64,000 bases of DNA from CAVSJO01 sp963728445 (GTDB lineage Bacteria > Gemmatimonadota > Gemmatimonadetes > Longimicrobiales > RSA9), in assembly GCA_963728445.1 (NCBI GenBank), contig CAVSJO010000007.1, positions 124,001 through 188,000 of the forward strand, read 5' to 3'. The translations under genes were made by a program, and so were the position numbers. Every line of letters starts with the position of its first letter. The stretch's first letter is position 1. The notes under the pieces are model-generated. The model was not told where the DNA came from and searched no databases. It was given only the letters and a program-made list of their open reading frames with translations. Below, in pieces: positions 46,301 to 55,707 of this stretch.

Positions 46301-46724
46301 CACGGGTCGCCTCCAGCCAGAGCCGGTAGTCGGCGGCGCCGGCATCCTCGGTTCCCTGGAGGAATTCCCCGCTCCACCGATCCAGCGCGTCGGCGATCCG
46401 GCCCGCGTCGAGGTCACCTTCGAAGAGGAGCGCGTCCACGGAGACGGCGTCCGGCACGACCAAGACCTCCTCGGCGGATCCGCCCACCATCGATCCCACC
46501 GCCCCGCGCAGCCGGTAGAGGGTCTGGCGAAGGGAGGCGCGGCTTCGCGCGGCGTCCGAGTGCTGCCAGAACACGGCGGCCAGTTCGTCCCGACGCGCGT
46601 GCCCGCGCCGCGACATCAACACGTACGTGAGAACCACCAGATCCCGCGTACGCACGGCCCCGGCTGGAGCTCCGTCGACCCGGAGCTCCGGCACACCCAG
46701 AACGCGTAGAAAGGCGGAAGCCAT
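43335..46724 (-). CDS. BTAD-ATPase-membrane regulator with periplasmic TolB_N/TPR domain
   Basis: 1129-residue multidomain regulator. Residues 1-90 look like a winged helix DNA-binding domain; 95-245 are the BTAD (bacterial transcriptional activator) helical repeats; 255-620 are a STAND/AAA-like ATPase with Walker A EGEEGAGKS near 282 and Walker B VLFMDDLQ near 402. A membrane helix (about 636-655) then leads to a periplasmic TolB_N/FlgO-like domain (PTIAVFRLDNLSADSADAYL) and a TPR array ending in the C-terminus. I chose the ATG at 46724 with GAGG upstream, not the more distal in-frame ATGs. Divergent genes at 46928 and beyond encode a small protein, a lipoprotein and a related TPR protein. 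Confidence 0.82.
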   Translation of the reverse strand: MASAFLRVLGVPELRVDGAPAGAVRTRDLVVLTYVLMSRRGHARRDELAAVFWQHSDAARSRASLRQTLYRLRGAVGSMVGGSAEEVLVVPDAVSVDALLFEGDLDAGRIADALDRWSGEFLQGTEDAGAADYRLWLEATRERLRVRREAAFRTLVESLTAAGSLDEALARAEQWQRTTSFSAEPVLHVCELLRRYGRGAEAEARLREAEVHLRDAGLTMSAEVEATWARLKAALRDPALPASAALLSPELTGRSGEMEKLRVGWQRALEGCGRPICVEGEEGAGKSRLCNEFLRGLSRSEEPPLVLASRARPTDSPGGPSAPDPASRDAALGRLLAPVRTAPGLSGASARALAEVARLVPALRNRFSDLPEARGTPSVMVESIREVLAAVAAEAPVVLFMDDLQFLDGADRSLLDELGKRLPARIMLLATSQIAPSSSNGDGHHSPSDGDWIRLRLAPLSRSDCRSLISSMLELRPEDLESLTDRLYDESRGNPFFVTELVTELVDDGRLQTGPDGVWRIEGSSGPLPVPSDLRGLLLRRLAQLGPAARRLLAAGTDLEPPFAAERLFGAAGMGGVEAASALHELLSRRLLHESPGGLGYELRHGAVRRVLMETLSPMPASGPQPGVRNARRRWMLIAAAAAVVILAVTAGARVLGRSAPAPTIAVFRLDNLSADSADAYLSAGLADELASRLGQLQHLRVLSPSALEGLRPAGQDRWSAARRLGAAYAVEGSVRRSGEVVRVALRLTGTSDGVQTWSATYDLTGERLLEVEASVAVDLAREVRARLAPADRLALERGPTDDPAAFDHFLRANHALARRTPESVARAVVEYAAAQRLDPSFAAARAREAYALSVMIDWGWPYHGLDADSLLPRALAIADDAIHIDSTSPDAWLARAYLRVLKDPIQATGALSAFERAIALDPGSAEAFHQYGQTLMSMGRFDEAERAYRHALELEPSRAMVLVPLAGIALRRGDVRAALALSDSAVAADPSVPYAYTGRASFRLQTGDPTGARADAEAALRIGPDYGLPALAILAAARARLGDRAGAREALGQALARADTARPSSTDAYYLGVALIEVGDTAKALDLLERTRPQSAWTWYYTQSPQYDAVRESARYRALMHDVHIGSD

Positions 46725-46927
46725 GGTCCTCACAGGAGATCGAGCTCGGCGAAACGCCGGAGAAACGCCGTTGAAACGCCCATGCTCCATCTTCGGCTCA
46801 CACGACGACCGCGGCAACGAAGCTGGAAGCGTGGGCACGGTCGGCGAACCGCTCGGGCGGATGCAGGACTCAAAGATGCCCCCGCTGCGCGCAGCCCACA
46901 ACAGATCTGGCGGGGACACGAAGTCAA

Positions 46928-47149
46928 ATGGACCGATACGTCTACTTCACGGTGCGGCTCCGCCTGCAGAAGGCGGGCGTGCTGAACGGGGTGGTCGAGC
47001 GTCTCGGCTCCGGCGAAAGAAGGGAGTTCGTCCGTGCCGAGGAGTTGTGGCAGCAGCTTTCCGAGCTGGCGTTGACCGCCCCGCTTTCCGAGGACCCGGC
47101 CTCCGAGCCGGTCGATGATGATCCCCCCCATTCCCGGAGGAGCAAATGA
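46928..47149 (+). CDS. small protein of unknown function beside BTAD regulator
   Basis: 73 residues. A strand-strand-helix outline, with MDRYVYFTVRLRLQ, then GVVERLGSGERREFVRAEELWQQL, resembles small proteins seen next to TPR or BTAD-type regulators in several phyla, which share the GERR-(F)-x-EEL pattern. The acidic tail is probably disordered. Its stop overlaps the next start (ATGA), so it is coupled with the lipoprotein gene. The pairing with the divergent BTAD regulator suggests a regulated unit. Function is unknown, and the family resemblance is from memory. Confidence 0.65.
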   Translation: MDRYVYFTVRLRLQKAGVLNGVVERLGSGERREFVRAEELWQQLSELALTAPLSEDPASEPVDDDPPHSRRSK

Positions 47150-47730
47150 ATTACCCCGCGAGCGTGGTCTCTCTGTCCCTGATCCTGGCGGTGGTCGCCT
47201 GCGCGGACGGCGGCGACCCGGCTTCCCCCGCGCTGTCCCCGTCCGACATGCAGCAGTCCAGGGCCCCCGGAGTATTGTCCGACGACCACTGCGTCAATTT
47301 CGACGTCTCGGAGACGGGGGACCTGGGGCTCTACCAGATCCCAGGGACCGATACCTGGGCCTTCGGCGCGAAGCCGACGGCGATCACGATCGCCGGCATG
47401 GAGGGCATGATCTACTCCTTCGTCGACGACGAGTCGATCTCGGGCGCGAAGGACCAGGGCGCGCACCACATCGTGCTGCATCACCATTTCGTTTCCGGTG
47501 AGAACTGGTTCCAGACGAACGACCGGGCCCTTTGCTCCGTCGGCGCAGGCAAGGATGGCAAGGACAGCGGCGGTTGTGGCATCCACGACCAGATGCGGCT
47601 CGCCGAAGGCGGCGGCGCCTTCGACAACGCGGCCGGCATCATTCGCAACATGGGTGTGGTGAACGTCCCGGAGGGTTGGCTGGACCTGAACCTGAGCGGC
47701 CGCATCTGCGGCGACGGCATCGGCGCCTAG
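47146..47730 (+). CDS. lipoprotein of unknown function
   Basis: 194 residues. A lipoprotein signal peptide ends at the lipobox VVAC (C19). The mature part is a mixed-strand domain without a family I know. It has four Cys after the lipid Cys (HCVNF, ALCSV, GGCGIH, RICGD) that may form two disulfides, and a His-rich stretch HHIVLHHHF. GGAGG six bases before the ATG supports the start. It is coupled to the preceding small protein and followed by a strong hairpin. It might be a sensed or secreted component of the neighbouring regulator system. Confidence 0.7.
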   Translation: MNYPASVVSLSLILAVVACADGGDPASPALSPSDMQQSRAPGVLSDDHCVNFDVSETGDLGLYQIPGTDTWAFGAKPTAITIAGMEGMIYSFVDDESISGAKDQGAHHIVLHHHFVSGENWFQTNDRALCSVGAGKDGKDSGGCGIHDQMRLAEGGGAFDNAAGIIRNMGVVNVPEGWLDLNLSGRICGDGIGA

Positions 47731-47737
47731 CCGCATC

Positions 47738-47764
47738 GAGGGCGGCCCGGCCCGGGCCGCCCTC
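47738..47764 (+). terminator. strong hairpin after the lipoprotein gene
   Basis: GAGGGCGGCCCGG (47738-47750) pairs with CCGGGCCGCCCTC (47752-47764), a perfect 13-bp match. It lies eight bases after the lipoprotein stop and before the TPR membrane gene. It lacks a T-tract, so it may act as a 3' end or as a barrier that leaves the next gene less expressed. Confidence 0.6.
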
Positions 47765-47888
47765 CATCCGCCGCATGGCGAGGTCGTCGTCGTCGGCGAC
47801 CGCTCGAGGACGCAAGAAGCTTGGCCCCGAGCACCGCCTCGTCTACCTTGGATCGGCGTCCCCCGAGCGATCCCTGGCGGTCGAAGCG

Positions 47889-49715
47889 ATGCGCGACCTG
47901 CCCCACCTGATCCGCCGTATTTCCGCCGAGCTGCAGCGCCGCCACGTCTACCGCGTCGGCGTGGCGTATCTCGTCACGGCCTGGGCGGCCATCCAGGTCG
48001 CGGACACGGTCGTTCCCCGGCTGGGTCTGCCCGACGCGCTCGTCACGGGCATCATCGTTCTGTCGGGCGTCGGCCTTCCCATCGCTCTCGTACTGGCGTG
48101 GGCGCTCGAGTTGACGCCGGAGGGGATCCGGCGGACCGACGAGGTCGAGAGCGGCGCCGGGACCTTGCATTCGGAAGTCGACGCGGGGCATCGCAGGATG
48201 CCGATCGCCACGGCGATACTGGTGGTGCTCGCCCTCCTCGTCGGAGCCGCGGCGGTTCGATGGAAGGATCGACTGCCGGGGGGAAACGCCCCGCCCGGAG
48301 CTCCGCGGACCATCGCCGTCCTCCCCTTCACCGACCTGTCCGAGGGAGGCGATCAGCAGTACTTCGGGGACGGCCTCGCGGAGGAGCTGATCGCGGGTCT
48401 CGCGCGTCTCGACGGCCTGCGGGTGGCGGCCCGATCGGCATCGTTCCGGTTCCGCGATCCGGGCCTGGACGTGAAGGTGGCCGGCCGCCGGCTTTCGGTC
48501 CAGGGAATCGTGGAAGGTAGCGTGAGGAGGACGGGTGATCGGGTGCGCGTGGCGGTCAGCGTCGTGGACGCGGGGACGGGGTTCGAGATCTGGAGCGACG
48601 TCTTCGAGCGGGATGCGGGCGACGTATTCGCGGTCCAGGAGGAGATCGCGCAGGCGGTCGTTCGGGCGCTGGGGCTCTCCGGCCCCGCGGACGCGCGGCT
48701 GGTGGAGCGAGGGACGGAGAACCTCGAGGCGTACGATCACCTGCTGCGGGGGAACTACCGGCTGATCGACCGCACGGCGGCGAACGTGCGGGCGGCCGAA
48801 GCCGAGTATGCCGAAGCCGCGCGCCTCGATCCCGCGTGGGCGACCCCCGTGTTCCGCGAAGCGTACGCCCTGCTCGTGTACGCCGACTGGGGGTGGCCGT
48901 ATCCCGGCCGCACGGGGCGCCAGCTGCTGAGCCGCGCCGAGGTGCTGGTGGATTCCGCGCTCGTGCGTGCTCCGGACTCCGCGGACGGCTGGCTGGCGCG
49001 GGCCTACCTGAGGGTTCTCGAAGATCCCTACCGTCTGTCCGGGTCCGTCGATGCGTTCCGACGCGCCATCGCCATCGACTCCACGCAGCCGGAGGCGTTT
49101 CATCAGTACGGGCAGACGCTCATGGCCCTCGGGAGGGACGCGGAGGCGCACGAGGCGTACCTGCGGGCCCTGCGCCTCGACCCTGCGCGCCCCTTCACGC
49201 TGATCCCGCTCGCGGCCATCGCCCTTCACGACGGCCGGGTCGCGGAAGCGCGGGCCTGGGAGGACAGCGCGCTCGCGGTCGAGCCGGCGAACAGCTACGC
49301 CCGGGCTGGCCTCGCCCGGATCCTGCTCGCCGCAGGCGATACCGCGGGCGCGGTCCGCGAAGCGCGCCTGGCGGCGCGCCTCGACAACGCCCACGCGGTT
49401 CCCGTGCTGTCCACGCTCGCCGTCGCCCTGGCCGCGGCGGGCGAGCAGGCCGAGGCGAGGCGCGCATTCTCCGACGCGGTGGACCGGGCCGGTGCCCCGC
49501 CGTACGGCGTGACGCCCGGCACGTACCTCGGAATGGCCGCCGTCGGTCTCGGCGACCGGGCGCGCGCACTCGAGCTCCTCTCGGCGACGGAGCCCCGTGG
49601 CGCCTGGTTCTGGTTCTACCTGCAGTCGCCGATCTTCGACGGGCTCCGCTCCGACCCCGCCTTCCGGCGCCTCGTCGACCCGGCCGATCCGCGGCCGGAG
49701 GCGACGAGGTCATGA
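47889..49715 (+). CDS. membrane TPR protein with TolB_N-like domain, paralogous to BTAD regulator C-terminus
   Basis: 608 residues. Three membrane helices in the first 130 residues (RVGVAYLVTAWAAIQVAD, IVLSGVGLPIALVLAWALEL and IATAILVVLALLVGAAAV) are followed by a TolB_N/FlgO-like domain (TIAVLPFTDLSEGGDQQYFGDGLAEEL) and TPR repeats. The stretches DGWLARAYLRVLEDP and EAFHQYGQTLMALG are nearly the same as in the divergent BTAD protein, so the two C-terminal halves are paralogous. The N-terminus has no DNA-binding domain. The ATG at 47889 fits the usual start (MRDLPHLIRRISAELQRRHV); an upstream in-frame ATG at 47775 is possible. Confidence 0.8.
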   Translation: MRDLPHLIRRISAELQRRHVYRVGVAYLVTAWAAIQVADTVVPRLGLPDALVTGIIVLSGVGLPIALVLAWALELTPEGIRRTDEVESGAGTLHSEVDAGHRRMPIATAILVVLALLVGAAAVRWKDRLPGGNAPPGAPRTIAVLPFTDLSEGGDQQYFGDGLAEELIAGLARLDGLRVAARSASFRFRDPGLDVKVAGRRLSVQGIVEGSVRRTGDRVRVAVSVVDAGTGFEIWSDVFERDAGDVFAVQEEIAQAVVRALGLSGPADARLVERGTENLEAYDHLLRGNYRLIDRTAANVRAAEAEYAEAARLDPAWATPVFREAYALLVYADWGWPYPGRTGRQLLSRAEVLVDSALVRAPDSADGWLARAYLRVLEDPYRLSGSVDAFRRAIAIDSTQPEAFHQYGQTLMALGRDAEAHEAYLRALRLDPARPFTLIPLAAIALHDGRVAEARAWEDSALAVEPANSYARAGLARILLAAGDTAGAVREARLAARLDNAHAVPVLSTLAVALAAAGEQAEARRAFSDAVDRAGAPPYGVTPGTYLGMAAVGLGDRARALELLSATEPRGAWFWFYLQSPIFDGLRSDPAFRRLVDPADPRPEATRS

Positions 49716-49741
49716 GGACCGGAGCCCGGACGCGGCCCGTC

Positions 49742-51748
<2,007 letters not shown>

Positions 51749-51871
51749 CGTCGCTCCGGTGGATGCGGACGGGATCCGGGACTCGTTCAGAATGAGACAC
51801 GCCCCGGCCGCCGTCCAGTTCGGCGTCCGGGGCACGTCGGAGGCGACCCCGCCCTTGCCGTCGAATGGGCC

Positions 51872-52597
51872 TCATCCACTCCCGGACGTGTCGACGCCCA
51901 CCGCCGGCGGACGGTACCCGGGCGGAGCCTCCGGTGCTCCGCCCCGGGCCAGACGGGCGCCGTCGCCCCAGCGCCACGCGTCCAGCAGCCTGCGCGCGTC
52001 GGGGAGCCAGGCACTGTCGGGCGCGGGTCCGTGAACCGTCAGCTCGAAGTACCGGCCGGCGTGCCAGCCGACTGCCACAGCCCCCGTGAGCTCCCCTCCA
52101 TCGGGAGCGCGGTACCGGAAGGGGATCCGCCGCAGCGCCCAGGCCAGCCACGCCGCCTCCCCGGACTGCGCCCCGTCCAGCGCGTGACTCACCGGCTGAC
52201 CGAGTCCCGTGACGAACGCGTCGGCCCGCTCCATCGCCGTGGGCGCGTCGGTGGCCGGGGGGAGTACGAAGAGGTTCACGTACGGCTGCGGCCCGGGTCC
52301 TTCACCTGGCAGCGTGAAATGGATCGCCGCGCCGCCGCCGTTCCCGCCGGGGCGTGTCACCGACGCGGCTCGGGGGATCGACGTGGAGAAGGGGAGGGGG
52401 AACCCATCGGGCGTGTGGTACGAGCGGAGGGAATCCGCGCCGGCGGAGTCGGCTTTCGCGCTCGGCGCGGCCGCGCCGGATTGCTCCGGTTCGGGCGTCC
52501 CGCGGTCCCGGCTGCACGACGCCAGGAGCAGGAGCCCGCCGAGGATGGCGAGGGCCGGTACGCGGAGGGTACGGGAGGGCGCCGGCCGAGCCCTCAT
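51872..52597 (-). CDS. hypothetical lipoprotein
   Basis: 241 residues with a lipoprotein signal peptide ending in LLASC (C28), a low-complexity Glu/Ala/Ser stretch and then a folded domain with an FPLPFSTSIPRAASVTR segment and many aromatic residues. No family is recognised. It follows the phosphoribosyltransferase gene at a distance of four bases, so they are probably cotranscribed. Confidence 0.68.
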   Translation of the reverse strand: MRARPAPSRTLRVPALAILGGLLLLASCSRDRGTPEPEQSGAAAPSAKADSAGADSLRSYHTPDGFPLPFSTSIPRAASVTRPGGNGGGAAIHFTLPGEGPGPQPYVNLFVLPPATDAPTAMERADAFVTGLGQPVSHALDGAQSGEAAWLAWALRRIPFRYRAPDGGELTGAVAVGWHAGRYFELTVHGPAPDSAWLPDARRLLDAWRWGDGARLARGGAPEAPPGYRPPAVGVDTSGSG

Positions 52598-52601
52598 CGC
52601 C

Positions 52602-53156
52602 TCAGAGGAGGCCCGAGTAGGTCGGGTTCTCGAGGAGGGCGCCCTCTTCGTCCACGAGCTGACGGTCCCACGGGAAGACGATCGTGTCGTCGGTCTGCAG
52701 CGCGTAGTAGTCCGGCTCGTACCCGCCCGGGCGCACGAAGCTGATCGCCGTGCGGATCTCCGCGGGGCTCACGTTGCGGACCGCGGCAAGGGCCATGCGG
52801 AGGGTCTCCCCCGTCGTGCAGATCTCGTCCACGATGAGCACGCGCCGGCGCGCAGCCTGCCGGGGTGCAGCCGTCAGGATCTTCGGGCGCTCACGGACGC
52901 GCTCGACACCGGCCCGGCGGCTGATCTTCATGGAGAAGAAGTCGCAGCCCAGCATGGACGCCACGACGGCGGCGGGGATGACACCGGCCTTGGCGATGCC
53001 CACCACGAGCTCCGGTCGGTAGTCGCTCCGGGCGACCTTGAGCGCCAGTGCCCGGCACAGCTCACCGAACATCTCCCATCCGAGCTCGAGAACGCCGGCG
53101 CCGGCCCTCTTCCTGAGCAGGCTCATGGAGTTCGAGGCATCGGGGTACCCGGGCAT
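52602..53156 (-). CDS. phosphoribosyltransferase
   Basis: 184 residues with the type I PRTase fold. The PRPP motif is VLIVDEICTTGETL and the Arg-rich hood loop is KISRRAGVERVRERPKIL. It starts MPGYPDASNSMSLLRKRAGAG with GAGGTGG upstream. The substrate (hypoxanthine, xanthine or orotate) is not clear; the small hood resembles xanthine/hypoxanthine-type PRTases. A divergent gene of unknown function lies 129 bp upstream. Confidence 0.85.
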   Translation of the reverse strand: MPGYPDASNSMSLLRKRAGAGVLELGWEMFGELCRALALKVARSDYRPELVVGIAKAGVIPAAVVASMLGCDFFSMKISRRAGVERVRERPKILTAAPRQAARRRVLIVDEICTTGETLRMALAAVRNVSPAEIRTAISFVRPGGYEPDYYALQTDDTIVFPWDRQLVDEEGALLENPTYSGLL

Positions 53157-53285
53157 GGACCACCTCGGCTGTGGGAGAATTGGGGGAGACCCAATCTAGC
53201 GCGACGCAGGCGGAGGGGAAAGCGTCCCGCGCGGGGATCGGATGCGGGGTTGACGGAACCGGTGGCTTCGTCCATTCTCGCGCCG

Positions 53286-53723
53286 ATGGACGAGACGATG
53301 CAGGCCCGGGCGGATGCCCGGCTGGCGGAGGCCCTGGCTACGGCCGGGCGGGCGGACCCCCGGGACGGCTACCGCGACGCGCTGCGCCGCCTGCGTGAGC
53401 GGCGACCGGAGGCGTTCCGGGAGGCCCTCCGGCATTACGAGCAATCTCTGGTGCCAGCCGTGGCGAGTGGGGGGACGGAGCCGCTGGCGGCGTGGATCGA
53501 GTACGGGCGGCTCATCGCCGAGCTGAGCGGATCCGGCCGGTGGGTGTGCGTGGATCCGACCGGCCGTGCCCGGGACGGCGCCGACCCGGCCGCCGGCGAT
53601 CTGCTCCTCTACCTGCTCGACGGGGCGACGCCGGCCGCCCTGAACGTGACCGCGCCCGCCGAGCCTTCGGAGGCGCAGCGGGCGACGGTCGAGCTACTCG
53701 TTCTGGGCAGCGTGGGACGCTGA
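53286..53723 (+). CDS. hypothetical protein
   Basis: 145 residues, soluble, no family recognised. It starts MDETMQARADARLAEALATA, has a helical N-terminal half and a C-terminal part with beta-strand signals (RWVCVDPTGRARD, DLLLYLLDGATPAALNVTA). The ATG at 53286 has a weak ribosome binding site. It is divergent from the phosphoribosyltransferase gene and convergent with rho. Confidence 0.55.
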   Translation: MDETMQARADARLAEALATAGRADPRDGYRDALRRLRERRPEAFREALRHYEQSLVPAVASGGTEPLAAWIEYGRLIAELSGSGRWVCVDPTGRARDGADPAAGDLLLYLLDGATPAALNVTAPAEPSEAQRATVELLVLGSVGR

Positions 53724-53756
53724 ACCCGTCCTGCCACGGCGGAGCCGTCCCGGTGC

Positions 53757-55007
53757 TCAGCCCTTCGCCATGCTGTCCAGGAATTCCTTGTTCGTCTTCG
53801 TCCGGCGCATGCGGTCTAGGAGGAACTCCAGCGCCTCCGCCGGCGGCATGTCGCCCAGGAAGTTCCGCAGCAGGTACACCCGGTTGAGCTCCGCCTCGTC
53901 CAGCAGCAGCTCCTCCTTGCGGGTGCCCGAGCGGTTGATGTCGATGGCGGGATAGACGCGCTTGTCCGCGATGTGCCGATCCAGCACGACTTCGGCGTTG
54001 CCCGTCCCCTTGAATTCCTCGAAGATGACCTCGTCCATCCGGGAGCCCGTCTCGATGAGGGCCGTGGCGATGATCGTCAGCGAGCCGCCACTGTCGATGT
54101 TGCGGGCGGCACCGAAGAAGCGCTTCGGCTTGTGCAGCGCGTGGGCATCGACACCACCGGAGAGGATCTTTCCGGAGTGCGGGACGGTGACGTTGTAGGC
54201 CCGGGCGAGGCGCGTGATGGAGTCGAGCAGGATCACCACGTCCTTGCCGTGCTCGACCAGGCGCTTCGCCTTCTCGATGACCATCTCCGCAACCTGCGTG
54301 TGCCGGTCCGCGGGCTCGTCGAAGGTCGACGAGATCACCTCGGCCGAGACGTGCTCCTCCATGTCGGTGACCTCCTCCGGCCGCTCGTCAATGAGCAGCA
54401 CGATGAGGTGGATCTCCGGATGGTTCTCGATGATGGAGTTGGCGATCTTCTGCAGGATCGTCGTCTTTCCCGCCTTCGGCGGAGAGACGATGAGCCCGCG
54501 CTGGCCCTTCCCGAACGGGGAGATCAGGTCCATGAGGCGCATGGACAGGTCGCCGTCCTCCGGCTCCAGCTTGATGCGCTCTTCCGGGTACCGCGGCCGC
54601 AGGTTGTCGAAGGCGATGCGGTGCTTGGCCCGGTCCGGGTCGTCCCCGTTCACGGACTCGACCTTCAGCAGGGCCAGGTAGCGCTCGCCGTCCTTCGGCG
54701 GTCGGACCTGCCCGAGCACGGTGTCACCCGTCCGGAGATCGAAGCGCTTGATCTGGGACGGGCTGACGTAGATGTCGTCCGGTCCGTACAGGTAGTTCCA
54801 GTCCTGCGAGCGCAGGAAGCCGTAACCCTCGGGCAGGATCTCGAGAACGCCCTCGCCCCGCAGAACGACGTCGCTGTCGAGCAGATTCTGCTCGATCCGG
54901 AAGATCAGGTCCTGCTTACGCAGGCCCGAGTAGTTCGAGATGTTGAGCTCCTCCGCCATGTCATGCAGCTCGGCGACGGACTTGCTCTTGAGTTCGGCGA
55001 TGTCCAC
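53757..55007 (-). CDS. rho: transcription termination factor Rho
   Basis: 416-residue hexameric RNA helicase that ends transcripts. The N-terminal Rho_N helix (MDIAELKSKSVAELHDMAEEL) is followed by the RNA-binding OB fold with RNP1 GYGFLR (61-66), Walker A PPKAGKTT with K181 and Walker B LIVLLIDERPEEV. The GTG at 55007 with GGAG six bases upstream fits the family start. A long leader and a good promoter lie upstream, so autoregulation in the leader, as in other bacteria, is likely. Confidence 0.96.
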   Translation of the reverse strand: MDIAELKSKSVAELHDMAEELNISNYSGLRKQDLIFRIEQNLLDSDVVLRGEGVLEILPEGYGFLRSQDWNYLYGPDDIYVSPSQIKRFDLRTGDTVLGQVRPPKDGERYLALLKVESVNGDDPDRAKHRIAFDNLRPRYPEERIKLEPEDGDLSMRLMDLISPFGKGQRGLIVSPPKAGKTTILQKIANSIIENHPEIHLIVLLIDERPEEVTDMEEHVSAEVISSTFDEPADRHTQVAEMVIEKAKRLVEHGKDVVILLDSITRLARAYNVTVPHSGKILSGGVDAHALHKPKRFFGAARNIDSGGSLTIIATALIETGSRMDEVIFEEFKGTGNAEVVLDRHIADKRVYPAIDINRSGTRKEELLLDEAELNRVYLLRNFLGDMPPAEALEFLLDRMRRTKTNKEFLDSMAKG

Positions 55008-55184
55008 AGGACACTCCGTCAGTGGTTATCGACAGGTGGTGGCGAGGCGTTCGTTCGCCGGTTCCCGATGTAGCGTGCTGGATTGTCGTGCAAGTCGGTC
55101 GGGATAGGGACGAAAACGTGCGGGCCTCTCGGGCGCTACGTCGCGCCCTCACACGGAGAGATGCTTTGGCGTGGTATAGGCCGT
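55008..55184 (-). other. rho 5' leader region
   Basis: About 170 bases lie between the rho promoter and its start codon. No short gene or hairpin terminator is convincing here. Rho autoregulates through such leaders in well-studied bacteria, but no specific site is visible. The rest of the gap up to 55322 holds the promoters of rho and the divergent gene. Confidence 0.4.
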
Positions 55185-55213
55185 AGTCTAGCACGCGCGC
55201 GCGAACCGGTCAA
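55185..55213 (-). promoter_or_regulatory. sigma-70-type promoter of rho
   Basis: On the minus strand TTGACC (55213-55208) and TAGACT (55190-55185) are 17 bases apart, matching the consensus at five and four of six positions. Transcription would begin near 55178. Confidence 0.65.
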
Positions 55214-55255
55214 GAGCGGCGTGGGACGTATCCGCCACGCGCCCGCGGGCGCCGG

Positions 55256-55284
55256 TTGACAGTTGCAGGCGGCGCGCCGAACAT
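55256..55284 (+). promoter_or_regulatory. possible promoter for the gene at 55323
   Basis: A perfect TTGACA (55256-55261) is followed after 17 bases by GAACAT (55279-55284), a weak -10. It would read toward the small gene at 55323. Confidence 0.35.
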
Positions 55285-55322
55285 TTCCCGCCCCAGTCCA
55301 TCAGCCGGCATCGGAGGGATGA

Positions 55323-55700
55323 ATGGCGCGCCACAACCGAGAGGGCAGCGGCTCCGATCAGCGTGGTCACCAATACATCGTGAGCTATCAGCCGGACTGG
55401 CTGAGCCACATCAAGGTGACGCGCGCCCTCGAGAGCGGGCGACAGTCGACGAAGACCCTCTACCGTGTTTCGGAAGCTGCCGAGGACAGACCGGGCAGTC
55501 GCGTTCGAACCGGTCTCGCGTCGTCGGAGCAGGGGCTCGACATCGAGATTTCCGTGGAGGACCCCCGCCGTGTGATACGCCGCATCATCGTGGAGACCGT
55601 GCTTCCGGATCTGCCGGAGGAGGACGCGGCGGTCTCCTTCGCCATCGACGTGGCCCCACCCCCGCCCGCCGCTCCCGCGCGCCGCCGCCGCGGCCGCTAG
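55323..55700 (+). CDS. hypothetical protein divergent from rho
   Basis: 125 residues. It reads as a soluble alpha/beta protein (QYIVSYQPDWLSHIKVTRAL, then DIEISVEDPRRVIRRIIVETV) ending in a Pro/Arg-rich tail (PPPPPAAPARRRRGR) that may contact nucleic acid. No family is recognised. GGAGGG four bases before the ATG supports the start. It is divergent from rho and convergent with the MCE gene at 55708. Confidence 0.65.
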   Translation: MARHNREGSGSDQRGHQYIVSYQPDWLSHIKVTRALESGRQSTKTLYRVSEAAEDRPGSRVRTGLASSEQGLDIEISVEDPRRVIRRIIVETVLPDLPEEDAAVSFAIDVAPPPPAAPARRRRGR

Positions 55701-55707
55701 ACCGACT

